Assembly (NCBI RefSeq): GCF_946482605.1
Contig: NZ_CAMLSE010000005.1
Span: 248,001 to 312,000 of the forward strand
Reading direction: 5' to 3'
Length of the DNA stretch: 64,000 nt
Origin: an uncultured Dyadobacter sp.
GTDB taxonomy: Bacteria; Bacteroidota; Bacteroidia; Cytophagales; Spirosomataceae
Shown here: one piece after another, positions 51,918 to 60,934 of the stretch
Position numbering within the stretch: the stretch's first letter is position 1
How the letters are laid out: each line of letters starts with the position of its first letter
Translations under genes and position numbers: made by a program
The notes under the pieces: model-generated
The model's input: only the letters and a program-made list of their open reading frames with translations
Databases searched by the model: none
What the model was told of the DNA's origin: nothing

Positions 51918-53609
51918 TTAATATCCCGGGTTCTGCGTCAGCACCGAGCGGCCGTTGTCTACCGAAATATCGATTTGCCGCTGCGGGATGGGCCAGATTT
52001 CGTGCTGGCCTTCGGTAAATACTTTTCCGCGGTTGTAGGCCAGCTTGGTCCCCTCCACGGTCAGGTAGTTATTGATCACTTTCCCCGCGAGTCCCCAGCG
52101 GACCAGTTCAAAGAAGCGGATGCCTTCCATAGCCAGCTCGATCCGGTTTTCGTGGCGGATTGCCAGCAGGGCGTAGGTTTTATCCCTGAAAGTGGCCGGA
52201 TAAGGCTCTACCTTATAGTTTGCAGCGGGCGTACCGTCGTCAAACTGCACCACGTTGGAGTTTTTGGCGCGGTTACGGATCTGGTTCACGAGTTCGGTCG
52301 CTTTTTGCAGCGAGCCCACTTCCGCTTCACATTCGGCGAGCCACAAAATCACATTACTCAATTTGAACATCCGGTAGTTGTTCGCATTGGGAAATACGCG
52401 CACGCCGGTCGTGTTGGATAATGCACCCAGTTCCGATTTGAGGAACATGTTTTTCTTATTAATGTACGGGCCTGCATTCCCCGGGTCGCGTATCCAGGAA
52501 TTGCCTTTGTGGACACCCCAGTCCAGGAATGGAACACCCGGCCGGCCTACGGTATGGTCCAGCCGGGGATCAACCGGCCCTTTGTACGACACTCCGGCGC
52601 CCGTGGTGGAATACGGCAGAATATCGTCCTGCGAATAGGTATCTTCCAAAAGCGGCAGGCCATTTTCCCCTACCCGATAGGCGCTCACCAGGCTGTGCGT
52701 GGGCAGGTAAAAACCGCTCGATCCCATGAAATGCGGACCGGTGATCGATTCGCCGATGTTCGCATTCGGGGAGTTGGGAAAACCGTCGTTCACCGCATTT
52801 TGTATTTCAAAGATCGATTCCGCATTGTTATTGGTCCGGATCATATAGTTCTGCTCGAAGCTGGGCATCAGCGTGAAGCCGCCATTGGTATACACATCCT
52901 GCAAAAGCGTGTGCGCTTCTGTAAACTTCTTCTGGAACATATATACCCTGGCCAGGTAGGTTTTGGCCGCCCACTGCGAAGCCCGACCTTTTTCCGACCA
53001 GCGTGAAGGCAATACCGAAACCGCATATTTCAGATCGGCTTCAATTTCCGGCCACAGCAGGCGATCGTTGGGTACAATGGTGGGATTTTCGGTGTTCTCG
53101 TCGATGTAAGGCACTTTTCCGTGCACTTTGGTAAGCTCTACGTAGAAGTGCGCGCGCAGAAAGCGGGCCTGGCCCTCGGCGAGCTTCTTCTCGTTTTCGG
53201 TCATGTCGGTGGCCAGTTTCAATGCTTTGAGCACGTCGTTCGAGCGTACGATGCCGTCGTAAAGCGGCGACCAATGCTGGGCGACGTACAGGTTTTCGGC
53301 ATCGGCAAAGAAGCCTTCGATCGCATTGATCGCATTCTGGTCTCCGGCATTGGAGCCTTTGATCGCGTCGTCGGAGGCCACGCCGCCCCACACCCAGTTG
53401 GTGACCGCGCTCGCCCAGCCGTCGCCGGTGCGGCCATTGGCACCGTCGATCACGGAATAAGCGCCCGTGAGCAGCAGGTTTACGCCTTGCTTGTTGGTCA
53501 GCGATTCGAAGAAAGTCTGGCCTTTGGGTTTGATGTCCAGAAAATCGCCGGTACATGAAAATACCAGGACTGAAATCGTTACCAGGGTTACAAGTATCTT
53601 GCTTTTCAT
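51918..53609 (-). CDS. SusD/RagB-family glycan-binding lipoprotein (oxidative cluster)
   Basis: 563 residues. The signal MKSKILVTLVTISVLVFSC ends in the lipidation Cys (residue 19). SusD features include the helical core (EGQARFLRAHFYVELTKVHG), RHENRIELAMEGIRFFELVR and IWPIPQRQIDIS, with the ending NPGY. It is longer than SusD of the galactan locus and is the partner of the STN-bearing SusC 19 bases upstream. Together they should capture and import the substrate that the PQQ dehydrogenase and DUF1080 enzyme process. Confidence 0.95.
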   Translation of the reverse strand: MKSKILVTLVTISVLVFSCTGDFLDIKPKGQTFFESLTNKQGVNLLLTGAYSVIDGANGRTGDGWASAVTNWVWGGVASDDAIKGSNAGDQNAINAIEGFFADAENLYVAQHWSPLYDGIVRSNDVLKALKLATDMTENEKKLAEGQARFLRAHFYVELTKVHGKVPYIDENTENPTIVPNDRLLWPEIEADLKYAVSVLPSRWSEKGRASQWAAKTYLARVYMFQKKFTEAHTLLQDVYTNGGFTLMPSFEQNYMIRTNNNAESIFEIQNAVNDGFPNSPNANIGESITGPHFMGSSGFYLPTHSLVSAYRVGENGLPLLEDTYSQDDILPYSTTGAGVSYKGPVDPRLDHTVGRPGVPFLDWGVHKGNSWIRDPGNAGPYINKKNMFLKSELGALSNTTGVRVFPNANNYRMFKLSNVILWLAECEAEVGSLQKATELVNQIRNRAKNSNVVQFDDGTPAANYKVEPYPATFRDKTYALLAIRHENRIELAMEGIRFFELVRWGLAGKVINNYLTVEGTKLAYNRGKVFTEGQHEIWPIPQRQIDISVDNGRSVLTQNPGY

Positions 53610-53628
53610 ATCTGTATCGGGTTATCAG

Positions 53629-56600
53629 TTAGAAATTAAGGTTCACACCCAGCATGAAAATCTGCGGAATCGGGTACACGCCCGCATCTACGCCCTTGTG
53701 GCCGTCGTTAGGCTCGGTTACTTCCGGGTCCAGGCCTGTGTATTTGGTGAGCGTAAACAGGTTGGTCGACTGGAAATAAATGCGCAGGCGGTCCATTTTC
53801 AGCTTTTCCGTCAATGTCTTGGGTAATGTATAACCTACCTGAAAGTCTTTCATGCGCAAGTACCGGCCGCTTTCGACGAAGAAAGTCGATGGTTTCTGCA
53901 TATTCCCGTCATTGGCCAGCGTGATCGGCAGGGTGATCTTCTCGCCATTATCGTAACGCTCCTGCGTCCACGATTCGTAGAGCCGGCGGCGGAGATAATT
54001 GCTTTCGTGACGTGTAAACAGAATTTCCCGGTTGGTAAAGTTCACGAGCTGACTGCCCACTACGCCCTGGAAAAACATGGTCAGGTCCCAGCCTTTGTAA
54101 TCCATTCCAATGTTGAGGCCATAAGTAAGACTCGGGTGCGGGCTGCCGATGAATGTGCGGTCATCGGTCGTGATCTTGCCGTCGCCGTTCACGTCCTTGT
54201 ATTTGAAAACGCCGGGCATGCTGTATGTGTCCCGGCCATTGATATCCGGGTTGTATTTGGGGTGATTGGATACTTCTTCCTGGGTATTGAAAATGCCCTC
54301 TACCACATATCCGTAAAAGGACGAGATCGGCTGGCCCGCCGTAGTGGCCGTGTAAACCTCATTGAGCAGCGTGTTTCCAAACCGGATCTCTTTCGGGTTG
54401 TCATTCAGTCGTACTACGCGGTTTCTGTAATGCGACAGGTTGGCGCCGATATTGAAGTTCAGGTCTTTGCCGATCCGGTTTCTGTAATTCAGGATCAGGT
54501 CGATTCCCTTGTTTTCCATTTCCCCGATGTTAATCGAAGGCAGCACTACGCCACCCCAGGTATCCGGGCGCGAGTCGGGGTAAAGCATGTTGGTCGTGCG
54601 GCGTTTGTAGACGTCGATATTCGCTTCGAGCTTATTATTGAAAAATACCGCATCTATCCCCAGGTTGGTGGTAATGGAGGTTTCCCACTGCCCCTCGCGG
54701 TTGCCCAGCGAATACAAATGCAGGCCTGCATCCGAGCGCGTACTGCTCGTCCCGGAAATGTTGTAATATGATTCCAGACCTGCCGCACGGTAAGTGGTAT
54801 ACGCATTATAGTTCCCTACATTGTCATTGCCGTTTTGTCCCCAGCCCGCTCGTATTTTCAGATCGCTCAGCCAGCGTACATCCCGCAGGAACGGTTCTTC
54901 CACGATCCGCCAGCCGGCCGAAAAAGCGGGGAAGGTTCCCCAGCGATTTTCAGGAGCAAACCGGGAAGAAGCGTCACGGCGGACGGTTGCTTCGAGAAGG
55001 TATTTGCCTTTGAAATCATAATTGGCACGCAGGAAGTAGGAAAACAGCGCCCATTGGTCGAATGTGCCGGAGTTGGCGATGTCTTTCTGGCCTGCGTCGA
55101 GCACCATGTAGTCCAGGTCGGTGAAAGGAAAGGTAGAGCGACTTGCGACAAAAATCTCATCGCGATTACTGATCGCCTCCACACCGGCCAGCACGTTCAG
55201 ATTGTGCTTTTCCAGGAAGGTTTTGCGAAAATTCAGCGTGTTGGTCCAGTTGTATTGGAAAATATTACGCTGGTTTTCCGTGAGTACATTGTTGTTGGTC
55301 GACTGCGTCCATTCCGGGTCTGCCAGCGTACGTGCCTTGCCGCGGGTCGAGTTATAGTCAATGCCGATGAGGCTTTTGAACCACAAATCCTTCGTAAAAT
55401 CGATCTGTGCGTACACGCTTCCCATGATCCGCATCTGGCGGCTCACATTGTCTTTGGCCCGGTATAACATGGCTACCGGGTTATGCCCGTTTCCTGTTCC
55501 CGGCGCTTTTGTGCCCGCAAAGTTGCCGCGGATATCGTACACCGGTATCAATGGATGCTGCCGGATGGCAAATGCAACCGGCTGGTTGCCCGAGGCTGTT
55601 CCCATAAAGCCCAGCCGGTCGGCCATGGTGGCACCGATGGTCTGCCCTACTTTCAGCCATTTCGAAACAGTGAAATCCGAATTGGCGCGTAATGCGTAGC
55701 GCTTGAAGCCGGTATAGCTCACGATTCCCTTCTGGTTGAGGTAACCGCCGCTGATCGCGAAATTGCTCTTTTCACCCCCGCCCATGATGGCCAGGTTGTA
55801 TTCCTGAATCGGCGCAGCGCTGAACACCTCGTCGAACCAGTCGGTGCCCTGCTTGTTGGCGCGGGTAATGCCGTTGTAAGGATTTGGATAAGCATAGGTG
55901 CTTTCATCGACTTCCCCCTCCATGGCCCCGCCCGGCAGAACGTAATCGGGCACCACCGGATTTTCACCATTGCCGTACTGGGCATCGGCCCAGCCCGTAC
56001 CGCCGGGTGTGAGGCCTGCATTGCGCTTGCGCTGCCACAGCAGCTCGCCCAGTTCCTGCGAATTGAGCATATCCAGTTTATTGGAAGCGCGCTGCGCGCC
56101 GTAGCGCACATCGAGGTTCATTTTTATCTTCCCTTGTTTACCGCGCTTGGTGGTCACCACGATCACCCCATTGGCCGCGCGGGAACCATAGATAGCCGCC
56201 GCTGAGGCGTCCTTCAAAACGGTCATCGACTCGACGTCGTTGGGGTTAATGCCCTGCAAACCGGTGTTCGTCGGCACGCCATCCACGACATACAGCGGGT
56301 CATTGTTATTGATCGACCCCACGCCCCTAACGCGCACCGTGGAGGGTCCGCCGGGCTCGCTGCTGTTGGTCACGGTTACACCTGCCACGCGCCCCTGCAA
56401 GCGGGCGGACGCGTCGCCGGTGGGTACCGCGCGCAGCTCTTTTTCGTCAATGGCCGAAACTGCACCTGTTAATGTCTTCTTCTCCTGGACGCCATAGCCC
56501 ACGACCACGATCTCTTCGAGCGCCTTGCTTTCGGAAGCCAGTTTTACATCAATTTTGCTTTGGTTACCAATGGAAATTTCCTGCGAAACATAGCCCACGT

Positions 56601-57195
56601 AGCTGAACACGAGCGTGCCCGTATTGTCTGGCACATTGAGGGTAAAGCCGCCGTCCACATCCGTACTGGTTCCGCGCTGGGTGCCTTTGAGAATAATGCT
56701 TACGCCGGGTAAGCCCTCGCCCTTGTCGTCGGTTACCGCTCCGGTGATCGTGATGTCCGCTTTGGCAACCTGCGCAGCCGCCATCGACTCTCGGATATCC
56801 TGGAAGCCGCGCGAGCGCAGGCCCTGGTTTTGCTCCTTGCGGAGGACCACGAACTCGCCGTCGATTTCATATTTGATATGAAGCGGTTTTAAAAGCCTGT
56901 CGAGCACAGCCGACAGCTTTTCCCGGGTAGCCACAAACGTCACCCGCTGCCCCTGGTCGATCAGCTTGGGTACGTAGGTAAATTTGATTTTAGCCTCTTT
57001 GGATAGCTGATCAAGCACCGTACCCAGCTCCTGCCCTTTTACGTTCAGGGACACCGGGCGACTGAGCACATCCTGTGCGTGGCCGTCACTGGCAGCCAGG
57101 CCCAGGTTTGTAAAGATCAAGACCAGCAAGAGCTGTGCGAAAGTGATCTTCATAACTCTGATCAATAGTGGGAAATAATCGAATAAAAATTTCAT
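53629..57195 (-). CDS. SusC/RagA-family TonB-dependent transporter with an STN signalling domain
   Basis: 1188-residue outer-membrane importer and signal transducer. I start at ATG 57195 (MKFLFDYFPLL); a start at 57153 (MKITFAQLLL) is an alternative, and the longer frame from 57285 is not supported. The STN domain (about 45-100, ELGTVLDQLSKEAKIKFTYV) contacts a FecR anti-sigma factor, unlike the other two SusC proteins here. Then follow the CarboxypepD_reg-like domain (TGAVTDDKGEGLPGVSII), EEIVVVGYGVQ, the plug (AAIYGSRAANGVIVVTTKRG) and the barrel. FecR is 198 bases upstream in the same orientation, so substrate binding should release the cognate sigma factor and induce the cluster. Confidence 0.95.
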   Translation of the reverse strand: MKFLFDYFPLLIRVMKITFAQLLLVLIFTNLGLAASDGHAQDVLSRPVSLNVKGQELGTVLDQLSKEAKIKFTYVPKLIDQGQRVTFVATREKLSAVLDRLLKPLHIKYEIDGEFVVLRKEQNQGLRSRGFQDIRESMAAAQVAKADITITGAVTDDKGEGLPGVSIILKGTQRGTSTDVDGGFTLNVPDNTGTLVFSYVGYVSQEISIGNQSKIDVKLASESKALEEIVVVGYGVQEKKTLTGAVSAIDEKELRAVPTGDASARLQGRVAGVTVTNSSEPGGPSTVRVRGVGSINNNDPLYVVDGVPTNTGLQGINPNDVESMTVLKDASAAAIYGSRAANGVIVVTTKRGKQGKIKMNLDVRYGAQRASNKLDMLNSQELGELLWQRKRNAGLTPGGTGWADAQYGNGENPVVPDYVLPGGAMEGEVDESTYAYPNPYNGITRANKQGTDWFDEVFSAAPIQEYNLAIMGGGEKSNFAISGGYLNQKGIVSYTGFKRYALRANSDFTVSKWLKVGQTIGATMADRLGFMGTASGNQPVAFAIRQHPLIPVYDIRGNFAGTKAPGTGNGHNPVAMLYRAKDNVSRQMRIMGSVYAQIDFTKDLWFKSLIGIDYNSTRGKARTLADPEWTQSTNNNVLTENQRNIFQYNWTNTLNFRKTFLEKHNLNVLAGVEAISNRDEIFVASRSTFPFTDLDYMVLDAGQKDIANSGTFDQWALFSYFLRANYDFKGKYLLEATVRRDASSRFAPENRWGTFPAFSAGWRIVEEPFLRDVRWLSDLKIRAGWGQNGNDNVGNYNAYTTYRAAGLESYYNISGTSSTRSDAGLHLYSLGNREGQWETSITTNLGIDAVFFNNKLEANIDVYKRRTTNMLYPDSRPDTWGGVVLPSINIGEMENKGIDLILNYRNRIGKDLNFNIGANLSHYRNRVVRLNDNPKEIRFGNTLLNEVYTATTAGQPISSFYGYVVEGIFNTQEEVSNHPKYNPDINGRDTYSMPGVFKYKDVNGDGKITTDDRTFIGSPHPSLTYGLNIGMDYKGWDLTMFFQGVVGSQLVNFTNREILFTRHESNYLRRRLYESWTQERYDNGEKITLPITLANDGNMQKPSTFFVESGRYLRMKDFQVGYTLPKTLTEKLKMDRLRIYFQSTNLFTLTKYTGLDPEVTEPNDGHKGVDAGVYPIPQIFMLGVNLNF

Positions 57196-57302
57196 AGATT
57201 TACACCGTTTTGGTTCATGTATCGGACATACTGGACAAAACAATCCCTGGCCTGCTGAAACAGGCAAATGGTTAAGGATCATCACTAAATCATGGGGAAC
57301 GG

Positions 57303-57337
57303 TGCCGGTAATGCTCGAACATTGCCGGCATTTTTTG
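57303..57337. terminator. Hairpin in the FecR-SusC leader, terminator-like on the plus strand
   Basis: TGCCGGTAATG (57303-57313), a 6-base loop, CATTGCCGGCA (57320-57330): an 11-bp stem with one mismatch, followed by six T on the plus strand. Transcription of FecR-SusC runs on the minus strand, where the A tract precedes the stem, so there it is a leader hairpin and not a classic terminator. Confidence 0.5.
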
Positions 57338-57393
57338 TGGGGAAAAGTTACGGTCTTCGCATAGGCAGTCAGGTCTGAAAAGTAGAAACTTGA

Positions 57394-58488
57394 TTAATGG
57401 CTTGTACAACCTTTTCCTGTCACCACAATCTTGTTGCCCCAAACTTCATAAGTGGCATCGATGGTGTGGCAAATAATATCCAGCTTTTTAAACAATGGCT
57501 CATCGCCCAGCTGGGCAGTCAGGTCACAATTCGCGATTACATTCTCATCGTATTCGATCGATACGCCGTACGATTCTTCCAATGTGCTGAATACCGTGGC
57601 GATGGCGGTACTGCGGAAATTAAAGTCAGGAAACTTTTCCGGCGCTTTGATAATGTCCGGACTTCGCATGGTCGGGCGGGTTACAAAACCGCCTTCTGCA
57701 CGGTAGACGGCCGTTTGATTGGCTGTTAGAAAAACAGGCTTGCCGGAGTTACTATCAGCATATTGTTCCATAGTAAAAACTTTCACCTTACCCGACCGGA
57801 CCGACACGCTGACCTGCTCCCCACCCTTCGGACTACTGACCGTGAACCGCGTACCGACCACCTGCGTAACCACCTGACCAGTGAAGACGACAAAAGGCTT
57901 CGCCTCGTTTTTCACTACTTCAAAATACCCCTCGCCAGCCAGGTAAAGACCACGCTGGTCACCCGCAAAATCCTTCTTATAACTCAGTTTGCTATCGGCG
58001 CCCAGCATGGCAATGCTGCCATCGGGTAACACTATACGTTGACTCTCTCCTTTCCGATTTGCGTGCTCGATGAGCTGCTCCTTGATCCGGGCAACCTGTT
58101 TTTCGTAGCTTCCGGGCATTTGACGACCATCGCGGAGCACCAGCAGCCACCAGAGCGTCAACCCGATCAAAACCACCGCTGCGGCAGACATCCAGTGGCG
58201 GGCCAGCACGTGCTGCCAAAGCGGAGTCACCCGTCGTTCCTCTTCGGCCGTTGCGGCATCGATTTTCTCCCACATGCGGATTCCTTGCAGCTCGGTCGGC
58301 AAAATCCCCGACTGGTCCATCGCCAGCAGCAATGCCTTTGCCTGCGAAACGTCCGTATGCTTGTCAGGATATTGCGCCAGGAAATCCGTCCAATACCTTT
58401 CGGTGTCCGACCCGGGCGAGAGTACCCAGAGGCGAAAAGAATCGTCCTGTACAAAGTCTTCAACCTTATAATTTCCGTATCGCTCCAC
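57394..58488 (-). CDS. FecR-family anti-sigma factor
   Basis: 364-residue inner-membrane regulator. The N-terminal cytoplasmic part (1-95) would hold the sigma factor; a single membrane helix follows (about 96-115, AAAVVLIGLTLWWLLVL). The periplasmic FecR domain contains EKQVARIKEQLIEHANRKGE, IVLPDGSIAMLGADSKLSY and GEGYFEVVKNEAKPFVVFTG (about 180-205), then GTRFTV, all family signatures. The C-terminal domain (DUF4974-like, FPDFNFRSTAIATVFSTLEE) contacts the STN domain of SusC. No sigma gene is adjacent; the only candidate is 11.4 kb away. A 17-bp palindrome lies upstream of its start. Confidence 0.92.
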   Translation of the reverse strand: MERYGNYKVEDFVQDDSFRLWVLSPGSDTERYWTDFLAQYPDKHTDVSQAKALLLAMDQSGILPTELQGIRMWEKIDAATAEEERRVTPLWQHVLARHWMSAAAVVLIGLTLWWLLVLRDGRQMPGSYEKQVARIKEQLIEHANRKGESQRIVLPDGSIAMLGADSKLSYKKDFAGDQRGLYLAGEGYFEVVKNEAKPFVVFTGQVVTQVVGTRFTVSSPKGGEQVSVSVRSGKVKVFTMEQYADSNSGKPVFLTANQTAVYRAEGGFVTRPTMRSPDIIKAPEKFPDFNFRSTAIATVFSTLEESYGVSIEYDENVIANCDLTAQLGDEPLFKKLDIICHTIDATYEVWGNKIVVTGKGCTSH

Positions 58489-58561
58489 TATACAAATCCA
58501 AGATTAATTAGGAATATCTATTCATGTATAGGAGTAAAAAAAGTGGAAAGTGTCCCCTCGG

Positions 58562-58597
58562 GAATTGAAGAATTTTTTAAAAAAAATTCTTCAATTC
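58562..58597. repeat. Perfect 17-bp AT-rich inverted repeat upstream of the FecR gene
   Basis: GAATTGAAGAATTTTTT (58562-58578), a 2-base loop AA, AAAAAATTCTTCAATTC (58581-58597), perfectly paired. It lies 74-109 bases upstream of the FecR start and 60 bases downstream of the FG-GAP gene stop, both on the minus strand. It could serve as terminator of the FG-GAP gene, as an operator of the FecR-SusC operon, or both. Confidence 0.85.
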
Positions 58598-58657
58598 AAA
58601 TAGGAATTACACAAATAGCTGCTTTACAGAACATTACAAAATAAATTATTCAAACAT

Positions 58658-59938
58658 TCACTTATGAAATAACATGCGGGCCTGCGTGCCCCATGCTCCG
58701 ATAAACACATCCGTTTTGCCGTCGCCATTCAGGTCACCGGTGGTCATTCCCCAATGCCGGCCCACGGTGCTGCCCGGGACCACTTTGCTGGTGACGTCAC
58801 GAAAATGTCCCTTACCATCATTCTGCCACGCTTGGAGCTGCATGGGGACAAAGCCGGGAACCTTTATCGCGCTAACGAGGATATCGGGATGGCCATCTCC
58901 ATTAAAATCGGTGATGACACCGCTCCAACTCGAAAACTCATTTTTCGGAAGCCGCTCTAATGTTTGGTCGTTGAAACGCCCTTTGCCATCATTGATCAGC
59001 AAGCGATTCTGCGGGTCTTTGTCCCACCCTTTGTTGTTACTGGTCAGATTCAGGAAAAGTAAATCAGGGAAGTTGTCGCCATTGGCATCGAAAATATGCA
59101 CCTGCCGCGTTTCCATCGGCACTTTCAGCTCCATTCTGCCCGAAGCGTCGGCGAAGTGCCCTTTACCGTCATTGAGCAGCAACCGGCTGGGCGGCGTTTC
59201 GTTGGCGATCACCATATCCAGGTCCCCATCTCCATCCAGGTCGGCCAGCCTGATGTCCTGCGTGTCGTCATTGTCTTTGGGCATGTGGGTTGACGTAACG
59301 TCTTTGAAATAACCCGGGCGCGCAGCGTCGTTCAGCCACAGGAAATCCTGCCCCGAAGCACGCTCTTTGCCTTTTCCACGGTCCTCCGACGAATTTCCAA
59401 CCAGAATGTCGGGCAGGCCGTCGCCGTTAACATCGCCGATGGCCAATGCATTGCCTTCACTTTGCGCGGGAAGCCTGTCGGTGACGTCCTGAAAATTGCC
59501 TCCCGGCCCGCCCAGGAAGAGCTGATGGAAATGATCGTCTTCGGCCACAAATACGATGTCGGCATAACCGTCCTTATTGAAATCAGCAGTCAACACATGC
59601 TCACTATCGTGCCGGACATTGCCAAAGGCGCCTTCCTTCCAGGTCAGTTTTCCTTTGCCATCATTCAGGTAGAGACGGTTGACACCGTATTCCACCGCGA
59701 GCACCACATCCAGGTCGCCGTCGTGATCCACATCCACAAATGCAATGTCCAACGCGTGCAGACTGGGCGCAGCCGGTACATACCGGGATGTAACGTCGAT
59801 GTAGGTGGCCGTTGAATCACCGCTTGCCGCGGACACCTGCTGAGCGCTGCCCGTCCGGCCAATGGCGAGCAAAAACGCAATACAGGCTGTGCCCCCGACA
59901 GCGAGGCTGCGGGGCGTATTACCGAATATCGTCTTCAT
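58658..59938 (-). CDS. Secreted FG-GAP/VCBS-repeat beta-propeller protein
   Basis: 426-residue exported protein. ATG 59938 (MKTIFGNTPRSLAVGG...GSAQQ) gives the signal peptide; the longer frame from 59998 is discounted. It contains seven FG-GAP blades with calcium-loop motifs of the type D-x-D-x-D-G: FVDVDHDGDLDVVLA, DFNKDGYADIVFV, DVNGDGLPDILVG, DLDGDGDLDMVIA, DANGDNFPDLLFL, DFNGDGHPDILVS and DLNGDGKTDVFIG. This predicts an integrin-alpha-like propeller stabilised by calcium. It may bind a polymer or protein at the cell surface; no enzyme motif is seen. It lies upstream of FecR but separated by a palindrome. Confidence 0.88.
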   Translation of the reverse strand: MKTIFGNTPRSLAVGGTACIAFLLAIGRTGSAQQVSAASGDSTATYIDVTSRYVPAAPSLHALDIAFVDVDHDGDLDVVLAVEYGVNRLYLNDGKGKLTWKEGAFGNVRHDSEHVLTADFNKDGYADIVFVAEDDHFHQLFLGGPGGNFQDVTDRLPAQSEGNALAIGDVNGDGLPDILVGNSSEDRGKGKERASGQDFLWLNDAARPGYFKDVTSTHMPKDNDDTQDIRLADLDGDGDLDMVIANETPPSRLLLNDGKGHFADASGRMELKVPMETRQVHIFDANGDNFPDLLFLNLTSNNKGWDKDPQNRLLINDGKGRFNDQTLERLPKNEFSSWSGVITDFNGDGHPDILVSAIKVPGFVPMQLQAWQNDGKGHFRDVTSKVVPGSTVGRHWGMTTGDLNGDGKTDVFIGAWGTQARMLFHK

Positions 59939-60060
59939 AACTAATGAGTTTAAGTGATGAAAAAACATTGACTTGGACGAATGTAGAGATAAATTCATAT
60001 TTTCTATAAAAAAGAAGATAAATATTTTTAGTTTTATAAAAAATATACATTGTACAAATA

Positions 60061-60807
60061 ATGCGCGAATTAGACATCGATAACTACATTCCTAATCTGT
60101 CCATCGACTGCGTCATATTCGGTTTCCGCGACAGGGAATTGCGGGTTCTGATCTCCAAATTCAAGTTTGGCGCCGGGGCCTGGTCGCTTCCGGGTGGGTA
60201 CATCGTCAAGACCGAAAGCACCGACCAGGCTGCTAGCCGGATTCTCTGTGAGCGGACGGGGCTGGACAATATATACCTCGAACAGTTCCGGGTGTTCGGC
60301 GATCAGGATCGGATCGTTACCAGCAAATACAACCAGGCGTTGAGAACGGGGTTGCAAGCATTCGACCCGGAACGATACACCGACCGGGTTGTTGACTGGA
60401 TGACAGGCCGTTTTGTAGGAATCGGTTACTATGCATTGGTGGATATCAACAAGGTGAGTCCGCAGGCGGGGCGCGTGGACGATTACCTTGAATGGAGAAG
60501 CGTTAAGGACATTCCCGAAATGATGCACGACCACAGCCAGATCCTGGGCTTCGCCCTCGAAGCGCTCAGGCAAAACCTCGACGAAAAGCTCATTGGTTTT
60601 AACCTGCTTCCGGAGACTTTCACCATGCGCGAAATCATGGAACTTTATGAAGCTGTGTACGACAAGCCATTCGCTATCAACAATTTTTCCAAGAAAATGG
60701 CCGATTTAAATGTGCTTGAAAGGCTGCAAAAGCGCTACACGGGTGCCGCGAATACGGCGCCGTATCTCTATCGGTTTAAAATGTCCGATAAGCACAGCTC
60801 GCTTTAA
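60061..60807 (+). CDS. NUDIX-domain transcriptional regulator (NrtR/AraR-like)
   Basis: 248 residues: an N-terminal NUDIX fold (about 12-150, FKFGAGAWSLPGGYIVKTES) joined to a C-terminal winged helix (about 165-245, LPETFTMREIMELYEAVY, INNFSKKMADLNVLERL). This is the architecture of NrtR-type regulators, in Bacteroidota used to control sugar (for example arabinose) genes. The NUDIX box reads GGYIVKTESTDQAASRILCE followed by RTGL; the catalytic REXXEE core is not kept, so it should bind a ligand and not hydrolyse it. It diverges from the FG-GAP gene across 122 AT-rich bases; a TTGTACAA palindrome at 60050-60057 is a possible operator. Confidence 0.88.
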   Translation: MRELDIDNYIPNLSIDCVIFGFRDRELRVLISKFKFGAGAWSLPGGYIVKTESTDQAASRILCERTGLDNIYLEQFRVFGDQDRIVTSKYNQALRTGLQAFDPERYTDRVVDWMTGRFVGIGYYALVDINKVSPQAGRVDDYLEWRSVKDIPEMMHDHSQILGFALEALRQNLDEKLIGFNLLPETFTMREIMELYEAVYDKPFAINNFSKKMADLNVLERLQKRYTGAANTAPYLYRFKMSDKHSSL

Positions 60808-60934
60808 TTGTTGATCCGGACATTATTTGTTCTTTTTGTACTTACGATTATCGTTCAACCTGTAAGAAATAACCAGTGTTTAGATTATGGATAGCGCCAT
60901 TTGTGCCCTGGCCTTGTCATTATTCTGTTCCCGG

